Shown here: piece by piece, positions 43,930 to 54,569 of the stretch
Position numbering within the stretch: position 1 is the first letter of the stretch
Layout of the letters: the number at the start of each line of letters is the position of its first letter
NCBI GenBank assembly: GCA_014621425.1
Contig: JAANBB010000003.1
Span: 62,001 to 126,000 of the forward strand
Source: Cylindrodendrum hubeiense
Taxonomy: Eukaryota; Ascomycota; Sordariomycetes; Hypocreales; Nectriaceae
Reading direction: 5' to 3'
Length of the DNA: 64,000 nt
Notes under the pieces: generated by a model
What the model was told of the DNA's origin: nothing
The model's input: only the letters and a program-made list of their open reading frames with translations
Database searches by the model: none
Position numbers and translations under genes: made by a program

Positions 43930-44949
43930 TTACTCCTTTCGCAGAGCATCCTTTACAGTGTCAACCTCGCTGGCTGTTCCGCAGACCAGCCCTCCCCGCT
44001 CATCACAATCCGCTACTACCCTTCCGAGGATTCTCTCGCCATCAGCCGGATCAATCGCCTGGCCGCCTGCGCATTCCAGCACAAGGGCCACCGGGCACAA
44101 CTCGTAGAGTCGTCGGAGCTTGGCTTGACTGACCCCCGTGACTGGGGAGACGTACACGCCGTGTCCCTTGACCAGGGCATGGACCACGTCGGGGATGAGT
44201 CCGCCGGAGTATCTTAGGGTGTATTTTTCTTGCACGAACCGTGTGATGAGGCTCATATACTGAGGGTCCTCGGCTGCTGCCCGCAGATTTGCTGGTGCAA
44301 AATACCGTGTCTTGAATGGCGGCTGCGCAAGCTGGACTTCAGGGCGAACCACCTCACACCTTGTCGCACCATCCCCAGTCAGGCCGACCTCGAAACAGAT
44401 ATCCGTGGTGCCGGGAACACGCAGTGCAACGATGGCAGTCGTGCGTGGGCCGTAGACTCCAAGAATAGAAGCGACCTGCTTCTCTGCAGGATCCTGGTGC
44501 AGCGCTGTAACACCATCCCAGATGCCGATGATGGTGCCGACGGTCCAGTTGGGTGCAATGATGGAGCTTCCATCAAGGGGGTCGAAGGCGACGGTGTATT
44601 GCTCTGAGACGGTGCTCGGCGATGGAGTCTCCTCGCCTGATCGCGCAGGCCGCTCAATGGGATCCTCCTCGCTGCTGGCGGTGAAGATCGTCGGGCACTT
44701 GGCGATAGTATCGCGGATGATGTTTTCGGCCAAAACATCTACATTGAGCTGCTCATCGCCAAATGCATTCGCAGAGCCAACCAGGGAGACGTTTGTTGCA
44801 CCCCTCAGCGCCTTGGCAATCTCGCCGATGCCATTGAGAAGCGATGGGAGGATGTCCGTGTAGAGCGAATCCCGAGAGGCTGGGTGATTCAGCGATCGAA
44901 GCCACGAGACAAGCTCCGTGTTTTGTCCACTTTCTTCCCTGTTAGCCAT
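43930..44949 (-). CDS. Fructose-1,6-/sedoheptulose-1,7-bisphosphatase-like phosphatase
   Basis: This is a single-exon gene of 339 aa. The ATG at 44949 was chosen because the frame opens 21 bp earlier only with a TTG. Family motifs are clear: GDEQLNVDVLAENIIRD, ASSEEDP (metal-binding acidic pair) and AFDPLDGSSIIAPNWTVGTIIGIW, the DPLDGSS metal site. LRYSGGLIPDVVHALVKGHGVY and LYELCPVALVLECAGGQA are the substrate and C-terminal parts. The sequence is closer in style to SBPase-type members than to classical gluconeogenic FBPase; the actual sugar phosphate is unknown. It lies next to the glycan-assembly genes but in a separate direction, so a link is only possible. Confidence 0.85.
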   Translation of the reverse strand: MANREESGQNTELVSWLRSLNHPASRDSLYTDILPSLLNGIGEIAKALRGATNVSLVGSANAFGDEQLNVDVLAENIIRDTIAKCPTIFTASSEEDPIERPARSGEETPSPSTVSEQYTVAFDPLDGSSIIAPNWTVGTIIGIWDGVTALHQDPAEKQVASILGVYGPRTTAIVALRVPGTTDICFEVGLTGDGATRCEVVRPEVQLAQPPFKTRYFAPANLRAAAEDPQYMSLITRFVQEKYTLRYSGGLIPDVVHALVKGHGVYVSPVTGVSQAKLRRLYELCPVALVLECAGGQAIDPADGERILGRVVADCDERGGLVCGTASEVDTVKDALRKE

Positions 44950-45372
44950 GGTGTGGTCGTTGGGGAACAAGTTGTATATAGATGGAGTGGGTATTTGGTG
45001 AGAGAAATTGGCTCAGTGTTTGGATGGATGGCCTTGAGTGGAACCACGGGTCTTTCGAGCTCAAAGTGGAACCAGCTTAGGTTCAGAGCCACGGTTGATT
45101 CAGACTGTAGTCCCAACCAGTGTCATGATGGTGCCGCTATACATGATCTACAAAATATTGAGGATGCACTGTTTCAGAAGCCGAGGAGTTCGGGGCAAAG
45201 GTTGGACTCCCGCCTCGTTTCGGTGTCTAGCAACACTATCAAGCAGATGAAGTTGGTACAGCAACAGAAGGCAAGTGGCGTCAGAGGAAAATGGCATTTG
45301 ATCTAGTTTTACATGTTCTATTGCACACTAAAAAATACACTCATCTAAATGATTGCCAGACTCAACTGGACT
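44950..45372. other. Intergenic: phosphatase promoter and transporter 3' flank
   Basis: 423 bp with no gene seen. Confidence 0.45.
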
Positions 45373-46779
45373 CTATTTTCGTTCCTCATGACTGGGCTCG
45401 GCGTCTTCCTTTGTGGGAAGAGCCTGGGCCCTCAAGGCCTTCAAGGCGGCCTCTCTGGCCTTCGCCCAGGCATAAACGATGCCACTGACGAAACCAAGGA
45501 AGATGGCAGACACACTGCCAAACGTGACAGGCGCCGAGAAGAAGACCAGGCCACTGATGGCAATGGGCAGCTTGTTGAGAGCACCAACCATGGAGTATGT
45601 TGTCGACGAGGTGACTCGGATGCACCACGCAGAGCAGTACGAGATGAAGATGGCAGCCAGACCAGAGTAGATGATACCGACGAAGATGCTGTTGCGCGAC
45701 TCGACGGGGAAGTTGACGGCGAAGTTGGCGCTGGACCAGTCCTCGGTGAGGAGGGAGAAGGCGAACAGAACGGGGATCGTCAGGAGGGTGTTGTAGTACA
45801 TGGCTACAGAAGTTTCGTTAGCAATGTTTGGGATAGTGTGGTGTCTCATGTCAAAAAGAATTGACATGGTGGGGGAAACATACTGTCCATATCCTTGAAG
45901 TTCATCTGCTTAATCACCTTGCGCATGCCGAGAACATACGAAGCGGTGCAGAAGACGTTCAATGCCATCCAGGTGTATCCAAGGTTGAGGGTCGACATGG
46001 CGTTCTTGTCGGTCGATCCATCGCCGGAGACAGCGCTCTGGACATCAGCCCAAGCGGCAATGACGGAGCTCAGCACCATCAGCATGAAGGAGAGCAGAGC
46101 GGGCTTGGTGACGTTGCCGCCAAACCACAGGACCTCGCCATAGGCAATGGCGATGATGGTCAGGTTCTTGAAGATGGTATAGACGGGCACCGAGAGGAAC
46201 TGGAGGGCCTTGGTGCTGGTGTAGATCATGCCGACGAGGAGGAGCGAGATGGGGAACCCTGGTACAGATGGAGTCAGCCACGTCGCCTTCTAGGGATCTT
46301 GGAGATCTTGCAGCTGGTTTGTGCGGGGGAGCTAGGAACATACATCTCTTGGCCTTGACGGGATCGAAAGTGGCCACCTTGATCAAGCCAAACTGCTTGC
46401 ATGTCGTGATTGCGAGGATACAGACGACGGCCTGGGAAATGCGTGGTTAGTTGGATGCGCTGGGGGTCGAGGCCCAACGGCGGAGCGTGGGAGCGGGACT
46501 GGTAGACAAACGCACCTGGATCGCGAGGTAGAGGAAGGTCAGGTTCCAGGAATCGCCGGACACGACGTATTTGTTAACGACGGTCATACTAATCGACGAG
46601 ACGCAGTAGGCCATGACGGAGACGGGGCCATTGTCGACGACCTCGGCCAGCGTCTGAGGCAATCGCAGTCGCAGCCCCGAGGGCGGCGGCCGAGCCTCAA
46701 CGGCGGCGTCCCGGTTGCCGCCGTCGAAGTTCTCGAGCATGGGAATGCCCGCCTCCTCATCTTTGTTGTCGGCGACCAT
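45373..46779 (-). CDS. VRG4: GDP-mannose transporter (Vrg4/Gmt1 family)
   Basis: Four exons (46779-46516, 46431-46344, 46258-45884, 45803-45373; introns 84, 85 and 80 nt) encode 385 aa with about ten membrane helices. Family signatures include [32 protein letters not shown]-like [21 protein letters not shown] (across a junction), [22 protein letters not shown] and the nucleotide-sugar motif [13 protein letters not shown] (GALNK). The FYNN-type motif reads MYYNTLL. It imports GDP-mannose into the Golgi in exchange for GMP for mannosylation. It is divergent from the pyruvyl transferase gene, with 1.3 kb between the starts. It could be the only housekeeping transporter or a second copy dedicated to the neighbouring glycan; the window cannot tell. 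Confidence 0.92.
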
Positions 46780-48112
46780 GATGGCGGGTGCTGAACGAGC
46801 GGACTGACGACTGTGGTCAAGGGGGGGATTGCTGAAGAGCGGACGGCGCGTGGCACTTGGTGAAGACGGCGGGGAGGCGGGATTGAGGTCGTGGGGAAGT
46901 CGGACAAGGCCAGGTGTCGCGAGTTTGACCAGATCTTGACGTCGTCGAAGTCACGTAGTGTAGACAGGGGGCACGAAAGTCCCCTCGCGTGATGAAATGG
47001 AACTCCCTTTATTGAAAGCACTTATCGCGGATGAGCTAATAATCTAGTGCTCATTGCAGCGTGTGCCGAGTAGAGACACTAGAGACACTGCGAGATATGT
47101 GGGGCTCATTTGCTTGATTTTCCTGGCCACATTGCATCTTTGGGTCGGAAGTCCCATTATAGCCCGCGGGTGGTGCACACGGATGGCAAGCCCGTTTCAG
47201 AACAAGCATTGGCGGATCCCTAGGATCCCTGAGGGAGCCGTGTAGGCCTGGAGGATCCATGACAGATCCTGGGCATCCTAGAAGGCATCCTAGAAGGCCT
47301 CCTAGGCCACTTATCGCAGCTCGACAGTGCCGGGCCGTGCTAGACGTCTTCAGCCCTCTAGCCCAGCCATGACAGGGCTGCTGGAGGGCCGCTGGGGCGT
47401 GTAGCGCCGCCCAACATGTCGCTTACCATGTATGCTTATGCACCCGGTGATATTTGATTAAGACCTGCATCCACTAGGCCAGCGCGGTGGAGGCGTAGCA
47501 GACGGCCATGGAGAACGGATGGTTCAGGGGGCGAGCCCCCCTTGGCGCGTCGCAAGCTCCTTCTGGAGGAAAAGGGGAACGCAGGAAAAAACAAGGAGTA
47601 AAACAAGGCTGCGCTCCGTCATTCCTCGTCAAGGTGATGCGCGGGGGCGTGGCACGTTCAGCTTGTCAGCTTGGCGTCCCCATTTCTCAGCCTTGGCTTA
47701 CAGGGGGCGGGATAGTTTGTGCGAAGGACGTGCCCTATTGGAGCCCGGTGGGAGAGGGCGAGAGTCAGTAGGAGAGCGGGAGAGCCAGTGAGAGCGCCGG
47801 CGGCCTTCATCCCTTTTTCCCTGCTGAAATGCGGATCTCGCGCTGGGTACCGAGTAGAGTGAGTGCCTGGGTTGGCGTCCGTAAAGACTCCGGTAAGGGG
47901 CACGCGGCCTGCGGACAGTGGACAGACAGTGTGGTCGTATCCATTCCGGGTCTGTGGCGCAATTGGTGCAACTCCCGAGATATAGGTAGTACGGAGTGCG
48001 TCGTCGAGTATTCCTGGCCGTCTCCGCGTGAGTGATCGAGCTGTGAGACGCTTCCTCCGGACACACACGACTTTTTCGTTTCGACACTGAGAGATCGGGA
48101 GCCGCCTTCGCG
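46780..48112. promoter_or_regulatory. Shared divergent promoter (GDP-mannose transporter / pyruvyl transferase)
   Basis: 1.3 kb between two divergent start codons. It contains a 12-bp tandem repeat (GGCATCCTAGAA at 47272-47283 and 47284-47295, with a partial copy after it). No convincing extra gene is present; open frames at 47508-47791 have no family resemblance. Confidence 0.4.
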
Positions 48113-49509
48113 ATGCTGTTCCATAACCCGTTTGGCCGTCTGGCCTACGTCGTCATCGGTCTCGTCATCACCTTCTCGCTTGTCCTGATTGCCCGTGGCA
48201 CCACGGCATTCCCACCGTTCGAGCTGCCCGACTCATGGCGGCATCCCACCTGGAGTGAGAACGACACGGTCGTCGTCGACGAGGTCGTCAACAAGACGGA
48301 CATTTCGTACGACCTGACGACCCCGCCCAGCATCGGCTGCGAGGACGTCGTCAACGACCTCCAGCAGCGCCTGATCGCCGCCTACTCCAAGCGCCTCCAG
48401 GGCATCCGCTACGCCAACATCTGGGGATATCTCGAGACTGAAAACAAGGGCGATGCGGCAATCTGGTCCGCCCAGCAGATGCTGCTCGCCACGCTCGGCA
48501 TTGAAACCATGCAGGCCTGCCGTACGATGCCAACACCCAACCAACGTTATTTTGGGATACGAACTGACAATACGCGTATTTAGGCTTCATGCACAAGGGC
48601 TGCGACATGCAAAAGTTTACTGCTAAGCTGGAGGAGCACCGCCCGCACTCGGGTATCATCATGGCCGGCGGTGGCAACTTCAACGATTACTACTGGGAGG
48701 ACCAACCGTCGCGCATGAAGATGATCGAGACCTTTACCAACGTGTCCATCCGAGCATTCCCCCAGAGCATCTACATGAAGAAAGAGGACCGCATCAAGGC
48801 CACTCGAGAGGCATTCGGCAAGCACCACGACCTGCAGCTCGCCGCGCGCGACAAGCCCAGCCACGACTGGCTGGTGCAGAACTTTGGCGCTTCCGAGGGC
48901 ATCGAGACCGACCTCATCCCCGACATTGCCTTTATGTGGGGAAACCGCTCCGACTTTAGAGTCAACACCGAGAAGAAGTGAGTGCCCCGCCCGTTCCACC
49001 CCCCGTTGGGCGGTCAACTAACCCACGCCGACAGGCACGACATCCTCATCCTGGCCCGCAAGGACGCCGAGATTGCTGAGGGCGACTCGGCCGACATCCC
49101 CTGGGGCACCGGCTACCTGGACCTCGGCGGCGGCTTCGGCAACGTCACCTACAACAAGGTCGACTGGAAGTTCACCGACACGCCGGGCATCAACGTGGCC
49201 GAGGAGGGCAAGGAGGGCGAGAAGAACCGCGAGAACGGCACCAACCAGCGGGCGTGGGCCAAGGCCATCGCCGGCTTCGACCTGCTGGGCTCGGCGCGCT
49301 TCGTCATCACCGACCGGCTGCACGGCCACATCATGTCGACCGTCATCGGCGTGCCGCACGTCCTGATGGACAGCAAGCTGGGCAAGAACCTCAACTTCCA
49401 CAACACCTGGACGCGCGACTGCAAGTGCACGCGCATCACGACCAGCATCGAGGATGCCAAGGCGGTGGCGCGGCTGTATTTCGCCGAGCAGGAGGACGAC
49501 TTTTTCTAG
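48113..49509 (+). CDS. Polysaccharide pyruvyl transferase (Golgi type II membrane)
   Basis: Three exons (48113-48521, 48584-48977, 49035-49509; introns 62 and 57 nt) encode 425 aa. A short cytosolic tail and one membrane helix (about residues 8-27, LAYVVIGLVITFSLVLIARG) give a type II Golgi topology. The lumenal part has family features: GYLETENKGDAAIWSAQQMLL near the start, SGIIMAGGGNFNDYYW (GGGN motif), SIRAFPQSIYM (FPQS) and SARFVITDRLHGHIMSTVIGVPHVLMD (the TDRxHG motif). It should transfer pyruvate from phosphoenolpyruvate onto a terminal sugar as a ketal, as Pvg1 does on galactose in fission yeast. The acceptor here is unknown. The lumenal part has N-glycosylation sites. Confidence 0.9.
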
Positions 49510-50321
49510 CTTCATCATCATGATCTGGGCCGGCTTGGCCACTTGGAACGGCAGTGATCCCTAGAGACTGGGTGGCCTCGGATAGTTGGACACGCGCCTT
49601 AATGTAAAACCTGTACACTACATATTGAACCACGGCATCGACAGTAATTCAGTTCCTAAAACAGCCCTCAAACAGTGCATGTGCCGGCAAGAGAGTCGCC
49701 GGGACCAACGCTGGGTGCGAACCACGCGTTTCCCCCCGCAGGAACATATGGTCCTGGTTCCACATATGTTCCTGATCCCACGATGCCTACTACGTAGTAG
49801 ATGGATACCCTGGATTCCCTATATTCCCTGGATGCCCAGTATGCCCTGATGCGCTAATTAGCCGGTCGTCGCAATATTAGCTGACCCTCTTAACTCGGTT
49901 CCTGCGCCGTTCTCGGTGCAATCCTGTAGCGGAAGGCGATGGATGGGCGGATGGACGGGGCGATAGACAGGGGCGCATCCTAGCCTGATCGGCAATACAA
50001 CACAGTAAGCGCTGCCATTCCTCATCATAGGAGGTGGCGCGAGCCGTTCAGTGCTTGGCCTGCAGCCCGTCTCGAAATAAAATGAGTCCCATACTTGTAG
50101 CTTGCGCATCCCACCCTCCCGCATGTGCCGGCGCACACCCTCCCTCCATTCCATATACATAGTACGAACTGTCAGACGCCCCCAAGAGGGTTATGTAATG
50201 CCCGTCTGGAAACCCCCCCCAGCTCTTCCTTGACGATTCAACACATTCCGCGTATTGCACGAAGACAACTTCGTCTGCTTGAACCTGCTGTGTTTCCGAT
50301 CTGAACCACTGCACCACCATC
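49510..50321. other. Intergenic
   Basis: 812 bp. It contains an inverted repeat (11-bp arms at 49740-49750 and 49763-49773) and a 14-bp perfect palindrome, CTACTACGTAGTAG (49787-49800). Otherwise no gene is seen; it should include the next promoter. Confidence 0.45.
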
Positions 50322-51432
50322 ATGGTTGCCACGACCTCACAACCGTCGGACTCACACCCGCCATCCCGGACCCGGGTCGCCCTCACCGTGCTGTTCCATT
50401 CATCATGTGCAATCTGGAGCACCATCCTGTCCAAGTCGGCCCTCAACGGCGTTGAGGCGCCCGTCACCCTCCTCGCCCTCCAGACGACGGTCCAGCTGGT
50501 TCTGCTGACCGGCATCGGGCTCTTCACGGGATGGATTCAGCTCTCACGGCCGCCCTCGGTGCGTTGCGCTTGTGCCTGACGATCCCCGAACCCAAATCGC
50601 TAACTTGAGTCTGCAGGCCTGGATCGCCATCCTCCCCCTCACCATTGCCCGCCTCGTGGGCATTCTCGCAAAGACTTACTGCCTCGCTTCCGTCAACGCC
50701 TCCGTGTACCAGATTGCGCGCGGCCTCCTGCTGCCCTTTACGCTCCTCCTGTCGCTCATGGTGCTACGTCCTCGGCCGTACTACCCCCCGCTGTCGCTCG
50801 CCGGATGCGCCGTTGTCATGTCTGGTTTCGGCGCCGGCATGACGGCCGACTATAGCCAGATGCTCACCAGTGGCAAGGGTGTCTTGCTGGGCATCGGATC
50901 CAGCTTCACCACGGCCGTTGAGTCGGTCGTCGTCAAGAAGTTCCTGGGCAAGGGCGACGAGGGCATGTGGCAGATGGTCTGGATGTCCAACGCCATGGCC
51001 GTTCTCTTCTACATCCCACTGCTGCCCCTCTCAGGCGAGCTGACTGCCATCTCGGGCCTCATGGAGCCGACCCCCGAGGGCGCTGAGCCGGGCCCCAGTG
51101 TGCACAAGTTCCTGGGCATGGCCATGCTCACTGGACTGTCGGGCTTCCTGCTCACGATTGCTACTTTCATGCAGATCGCCGTGACCAGCCCCACGACGCA
51201 CATGATTGTCACTGCGGCGCGAGGAGTCGCACAGAGCTCGCTCGCCATTGTGCTGCTAGGCGAGGCTCTAACCGTGGACCGCGCGGGAAGCATGCTTCTC
51301 ATCCTTAGCGGAAGTGGCCTCTACGGATGGGCCAAGGACCGCCACATGCAGAGCAAGAAGCCACCGGCCGACTACCTGCCCGTGTCGTCCCGCGACGAGC
51401 CTACGAACGAAGTGGAGATGAAGCCGCGATAA
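50322..51432 (+). CDS. Nucleotide-sugar/triose-phosphate transporter family protein
   Basis: Two exons (50322-50558 and 50617-51432; intron 58 nt) encode 350 aa with about ten hydrophobic segments. Features of the TPT/SLC35 group are seen: LFHSSCAIWSTILSKSAL in helix 1, LTIARLVGILAKTYCLASVNASVYQIARGLLLP in helices 3-4 (the KxYxL-ASVNASxYQ pattern resembles GDP-fucose-type SLC35C carriers), SSFTTAVESVVVKKFLG, and THMIVTAARGVAQSSLAIVLLGE near the end. The substrate may be a nucleotide sugar or phosphoenolpyruvate. Carriage of PEP would serve the upstream pyruvyl transferase, which needs it in the Golgi lumen; this is speculation. It is on the same strand as the two neighbours. Confidence 0.83.
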
Positions 51433-52320
51433 ATTAGTGCAGGGATAGGAGTTGGTGTTCATGGTGTCTAATTTCTGTTGGACCGGTTTCGGGGGGGATA
51501 CGTGTAGACGACTTGCCAGCTCCACTAGCTGTAACATTATTTTCCTTTCTTCCGCGCTGGCAAGCATTATTTTTCGAGCGAGCCTAGACATAGACCTTTA
51601 AGCTTAAACCAGGACGCAGTAGAATTAAGAATTGGCCTACTGCCTTACCGTTTTTTTCGTGGCCGTCCTCGTAGGGCGAAGAATTGTCTCTTTTCCGGGG
51701 CCGAGATGCCCGACGCGTAATGCCTTCTGCGATACCAGAGTGGCCGCCCACAAGCACTCAACCCGCCATGTACCAACGTGGCCCCCCCTGCGTGAATTTT
51801 CCCTTCCCCCCTACGCGTTATCTCGTTAGTCCCTTGGCGTGTGGAGTATACAAGCGTGGGAATGGATCCGTGCCACTACCCATGGCGCTATTCGCCACAC
51901 TTCTGCATCTCCATCGACGGCTGGCCAGCTGCCCGTCTCAGCGACGATCGCCCACCCCTCCCAACTGGGCTCTAACGCCCGTGGCATCCTCCCGAATTCC
52001 TGCTGAATCAGAGGAGCCGAGGGCGCTGAAGCCCCAGAGGGGGCGGAAAAGACATTTAAATTAAGGAGGGATAAGCGCTACCACCAGAGTCCCGCCACCT
52101 GCATCTAAGGTGCAATCATCTACGCGCTGCATGTCACCAGTCATACACCATACACCCCCCCTCCCCTTTTGCCCAGCCTGCCCCATTGCTCATTTGCATC
52201 CTCTGCATCCTCCTCTTATTTCCAATTTGATATATTGAACGCGGTCTGCCCATTCTCCCTGTGCGGTAGGCAGGTGGTTTTTGTAGAATTTTCTCGTCCC
52301 TGCCCGTCCACTCTTTTACC
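51433..52320. other. Intergenic
   Basis: 888 bp, including a C-rich and pyrimidine-rich tract just before the next start (52147-52172) that may be part of its promoter or leader. No gene is seen. Confidence 0.45.
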
Positions 52321-53787
52321 ATGATTCAGAATCTGAAAGGAGCCGTTCCCCGGCGGTTCTACTCCGTCATCTGGTTTGTCGGCCTCGTTGTCGTGGCCTT
52401 CTTCTTCCTCAGCGGCAAAGATCACGACTGGTCGTCGATCTCGTCCACCGAGAGCTGGAATGTCCCCTTCATGGCCGACGATGGCCTCCTCGGATCCGTC
52501 ATGGGCTACTTTGGCGAGCATCCCGACGAGGGCGAGCCCACCAGGATTGCCGTCGTCAACTCGATCGGCGTCCACGACGAAGTCCTCGCCGCGCTGGTCC
52601 ACGCATTCGGTGGCCACCCGAACGCGAAGATGAACGTCTACCTTCACAGCCAGCGCTACAAGATGAACGACATCATCAGCAACTTCACCCTCGCGGCCAA
52701 CACCACCATGAAGAACATCAAGGCCTTCCGTCCCGCCATGTTCCGAAACCCGCATCCCCACGTCGTCGTTTCCACCACCTGCGAGTTCGATCTCGGCATC
52801 ACCAAGGGTGCCCTCCAGAACCTGCTCGATAACGGCAACACCCATCTGTTCTGCGTCGTTCACCACGCGGATCAGTGGGCCTCTGGCAAGCACGTCGACT
52901 TTGCGCGCCAGTGGGTCAACAAGGGCAAGCTGGACTTCGTCGGTCTCAGCCAGCACACGGCCGATTTCCTGATGAACACGACCGTCCCCAAATGGGGCAC
53001 GAAGCAAAACATCACGGCGCGCGTCTTCCCGCCCGTCTTCCCCGTCGAGCGCCCCGAAGTCGACACTGATGGCGACATCTCGCTGGCCATGCAGGGCGAT
53101 TACTCGTCCAGCCGTCGCGACTACAAGCACATTTTCACGGAACTCGCTGGTGTCGTCGATAAGGTCAAGAACACGCCGGGACCCCAGGAAAACGAGACTG
53201 TTGCTCTACACGTCATTGGCCACGGAAAGACACCCGAGGTTCCCGACATCACCAAGGATCACGTCATTTTCGACAAGAGTCTCTCGTATCCTGATTTCTA
53301 CGCCGTTTTGTCGCGTGCCTTTGCCGTCATTCCCGGATTCGCATCCGATGAGTACCTGGACCGCAAGGCCTCGTCGACGGTTCCCGCTGCATTAATCGCC
53401 GGAGCACCCCTGCTCGCAAGTGAGGAGATTCTCAAGGCCTACTCTTATCTACCCCGTGAGGCGGCCTGGGTGTCGATCCCGGGCGAGGAGGACATGGATG
53501 CCATTAAGCGGGTGATTAGCAACCGAGATGAATATCTCAAGAAGAGGGAGTTGACCAGGCTCGCGGCCGATAACATTATGGAACAAAACAGACTCAATGT
53601 CCAGGGCTGGATTCGTGAGGTTCGTCAGAAGATGGATGCTGAGCGCGCCGCCCGGCAACAGAAGAAGATCGAGGAGGGCAAGACCAACGAGGAGAGTGCA
53701 CCGGAAGAGACCATACCCGAGCAAAGTGTACCAGAGGAGAGCATACCAGAACAAAGTGCAGCAGAGGAGAACGTGAGCAAGGCTTAG
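52321..53787 (+). CDS. Type II membrane glycosyltransferase-like protein
   Basis: This is a single-exon gene of 488 aa. A short cytosolic N-terminus and one membrane helix (about residues 13-32, FYSVIWFVGLVVVAFFFLSG) give a Golgi type II layout. The lumenal domain has the alternating strand/helix pattern of a GT-B glycosyltransferase, with segments such as IAVVNSIGVHDEVLAALVHA, HLFCVVHHADQW, DFVGLSQHTADFLM and YPDFYAVLSRAFAVIPGF; the last resembles the donor-side region. N-glycosylation sequons are present. The C-terminus is a charged tail with six imperfect five-residue repeats (PEETI, PEQSV, PEESI and so on; DNA 53686-53775). I do not recognise the GT family. Its position suggests it builds the chain that the pyruvyl transferase caps. 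Confidence 0.75.
   Translation: MIQNLKGAVPRRFYSVIWFVGLVVVAFFFLSGKDHDWSSISSTESWNVPFMADDGLLGSVMGYFGEHPDEGEPTRIAVVNSIGVHDEVLAALVHAFGGHPNAKMNVYLHSQRYKMNDIISNFTLAANTTMKNIKAFRPAMFRNPHPHVVVSTTCEFDLGITKGALQNLLDNGNTHLFCVVHHADQWASGKHVDFARQWVNKGKLDFVGLSQHTADFLMNTTVPKWGTKQNITARVFPPVFPVERPEVDTDGDISLAMQGDYSSSRRDYKHIFTELAGVVDKVKNTPGPQENETVALHVIGHGKTPEVPDITKDHVIFDKSLSYPDFYAVLSRAFAVIPGFASDEYLDRKASSTVPAALIAGAPLLASEEILKAYSYLPREAAWVSIPGEEDMDAIKRVISNRDEYLKKRELTRLAADNIMEQNRLNVQGWIREVRQKMDAERAARQQKKIEEGKTNEESAPEETIPEQSVPEESIPEQSAAEENVSKA
53686..53775 (+). repeat. 15-bp coding minisatellite in the glycosyltransferase-like gene
   Basis: Six imperfect 15-bp units encode NEESA, PEETI, PEQSV, PEESI, PEQSA and AEENV. 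Alternating EE and EQ units suggest a 30-bp higher-order repeat. Confidence 0.7.
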
Positions 53788-54569
53788 AGGGCGTTATGTT
53801 AATATGAGATACTTACGACTTACATATCATATCGAAAACACTTCGATTATTCTTATCTATTCAAAACACCTCCCCGTTCCCGCATCGTTGAAATAGCTGC
53901 TTTGATAGCCCGCTGAGAGAAGGAAGGGTTCATCTTCGGACACGAGTGCTTTGCCCATCCACGTCATCTTCGCGAACAGATCTTCGTCCCAGTTGAGCTC
54001 TAGGGTAGTTACACTAACTTCAACTTTACTCTGGAGTTTCACCACCATCAGCATGAGGATAAATGTTGAGGCGCAGGGAAGTCAAGATCAGGGTAAGACC
54101 ATGAGACTAAGTTATAAAAAAATGGGGTATCTCTCATGCTATTGGTGTTATTGTATTCTGAGGCATCGCAGGGGTGGTCATCAAGGATGTCAACAACCGT
54201 GGGAATGCGGAACCTTCGAAGTTCTAAGTTTAGCTTTCGGTTTCATACCAGCATCGCCAGACGGACCGAAACCCCCATGTTTTAGCACGTTTAGCTTTAT
54301 TTATTCCCCGTAGCTTTGGTCACCTGTGTCAATTATAGCAACCGCAGTCACTCTCTTTTACTGGACTACCCTAGACAATTCTCAGACAGACCAGGGTCAG
54401 GAGCTTTTATCATAGATTCCCATCACTAGATGTGACATTGGTGCTCTATTCATGTTTCATTGAATTCTAAAATAACGCTGGTATCTATTCTACAGGTCAT
54501 ATTCATATTATGTTTTTACAATCATCGTTTGTCCACCGCTAAACAAAATTCTCTCATCGTCACACCGTT
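53788..54569. other. Convergent 3' flanks
   Basis: 782 bp, A+T-rich, with no gene recognised. Confidence 0.45.

Noticed and set aside
47508..47791. Two overlapping 87-90-aa open frames in the divergent promoter
   Set aside because: Low-complexity, G-rich and without family resemblance; more likely promoter or leader sequence.
49018..49542. 174-aa open frame antisense to the pyruvyl transferase
   Set aside because: It overlaps the conserved TDRxHG exon on the opposite strand; composition is that of an antisense shadow.
52216..53130. 304-aa open frame antisense to the glycosyltransferase-like gene
   Set aside because: It is the mirror of a GC-rich coding region with strong third-base bias; the sense frame has a signal anchor and fold features, the antisense has none.
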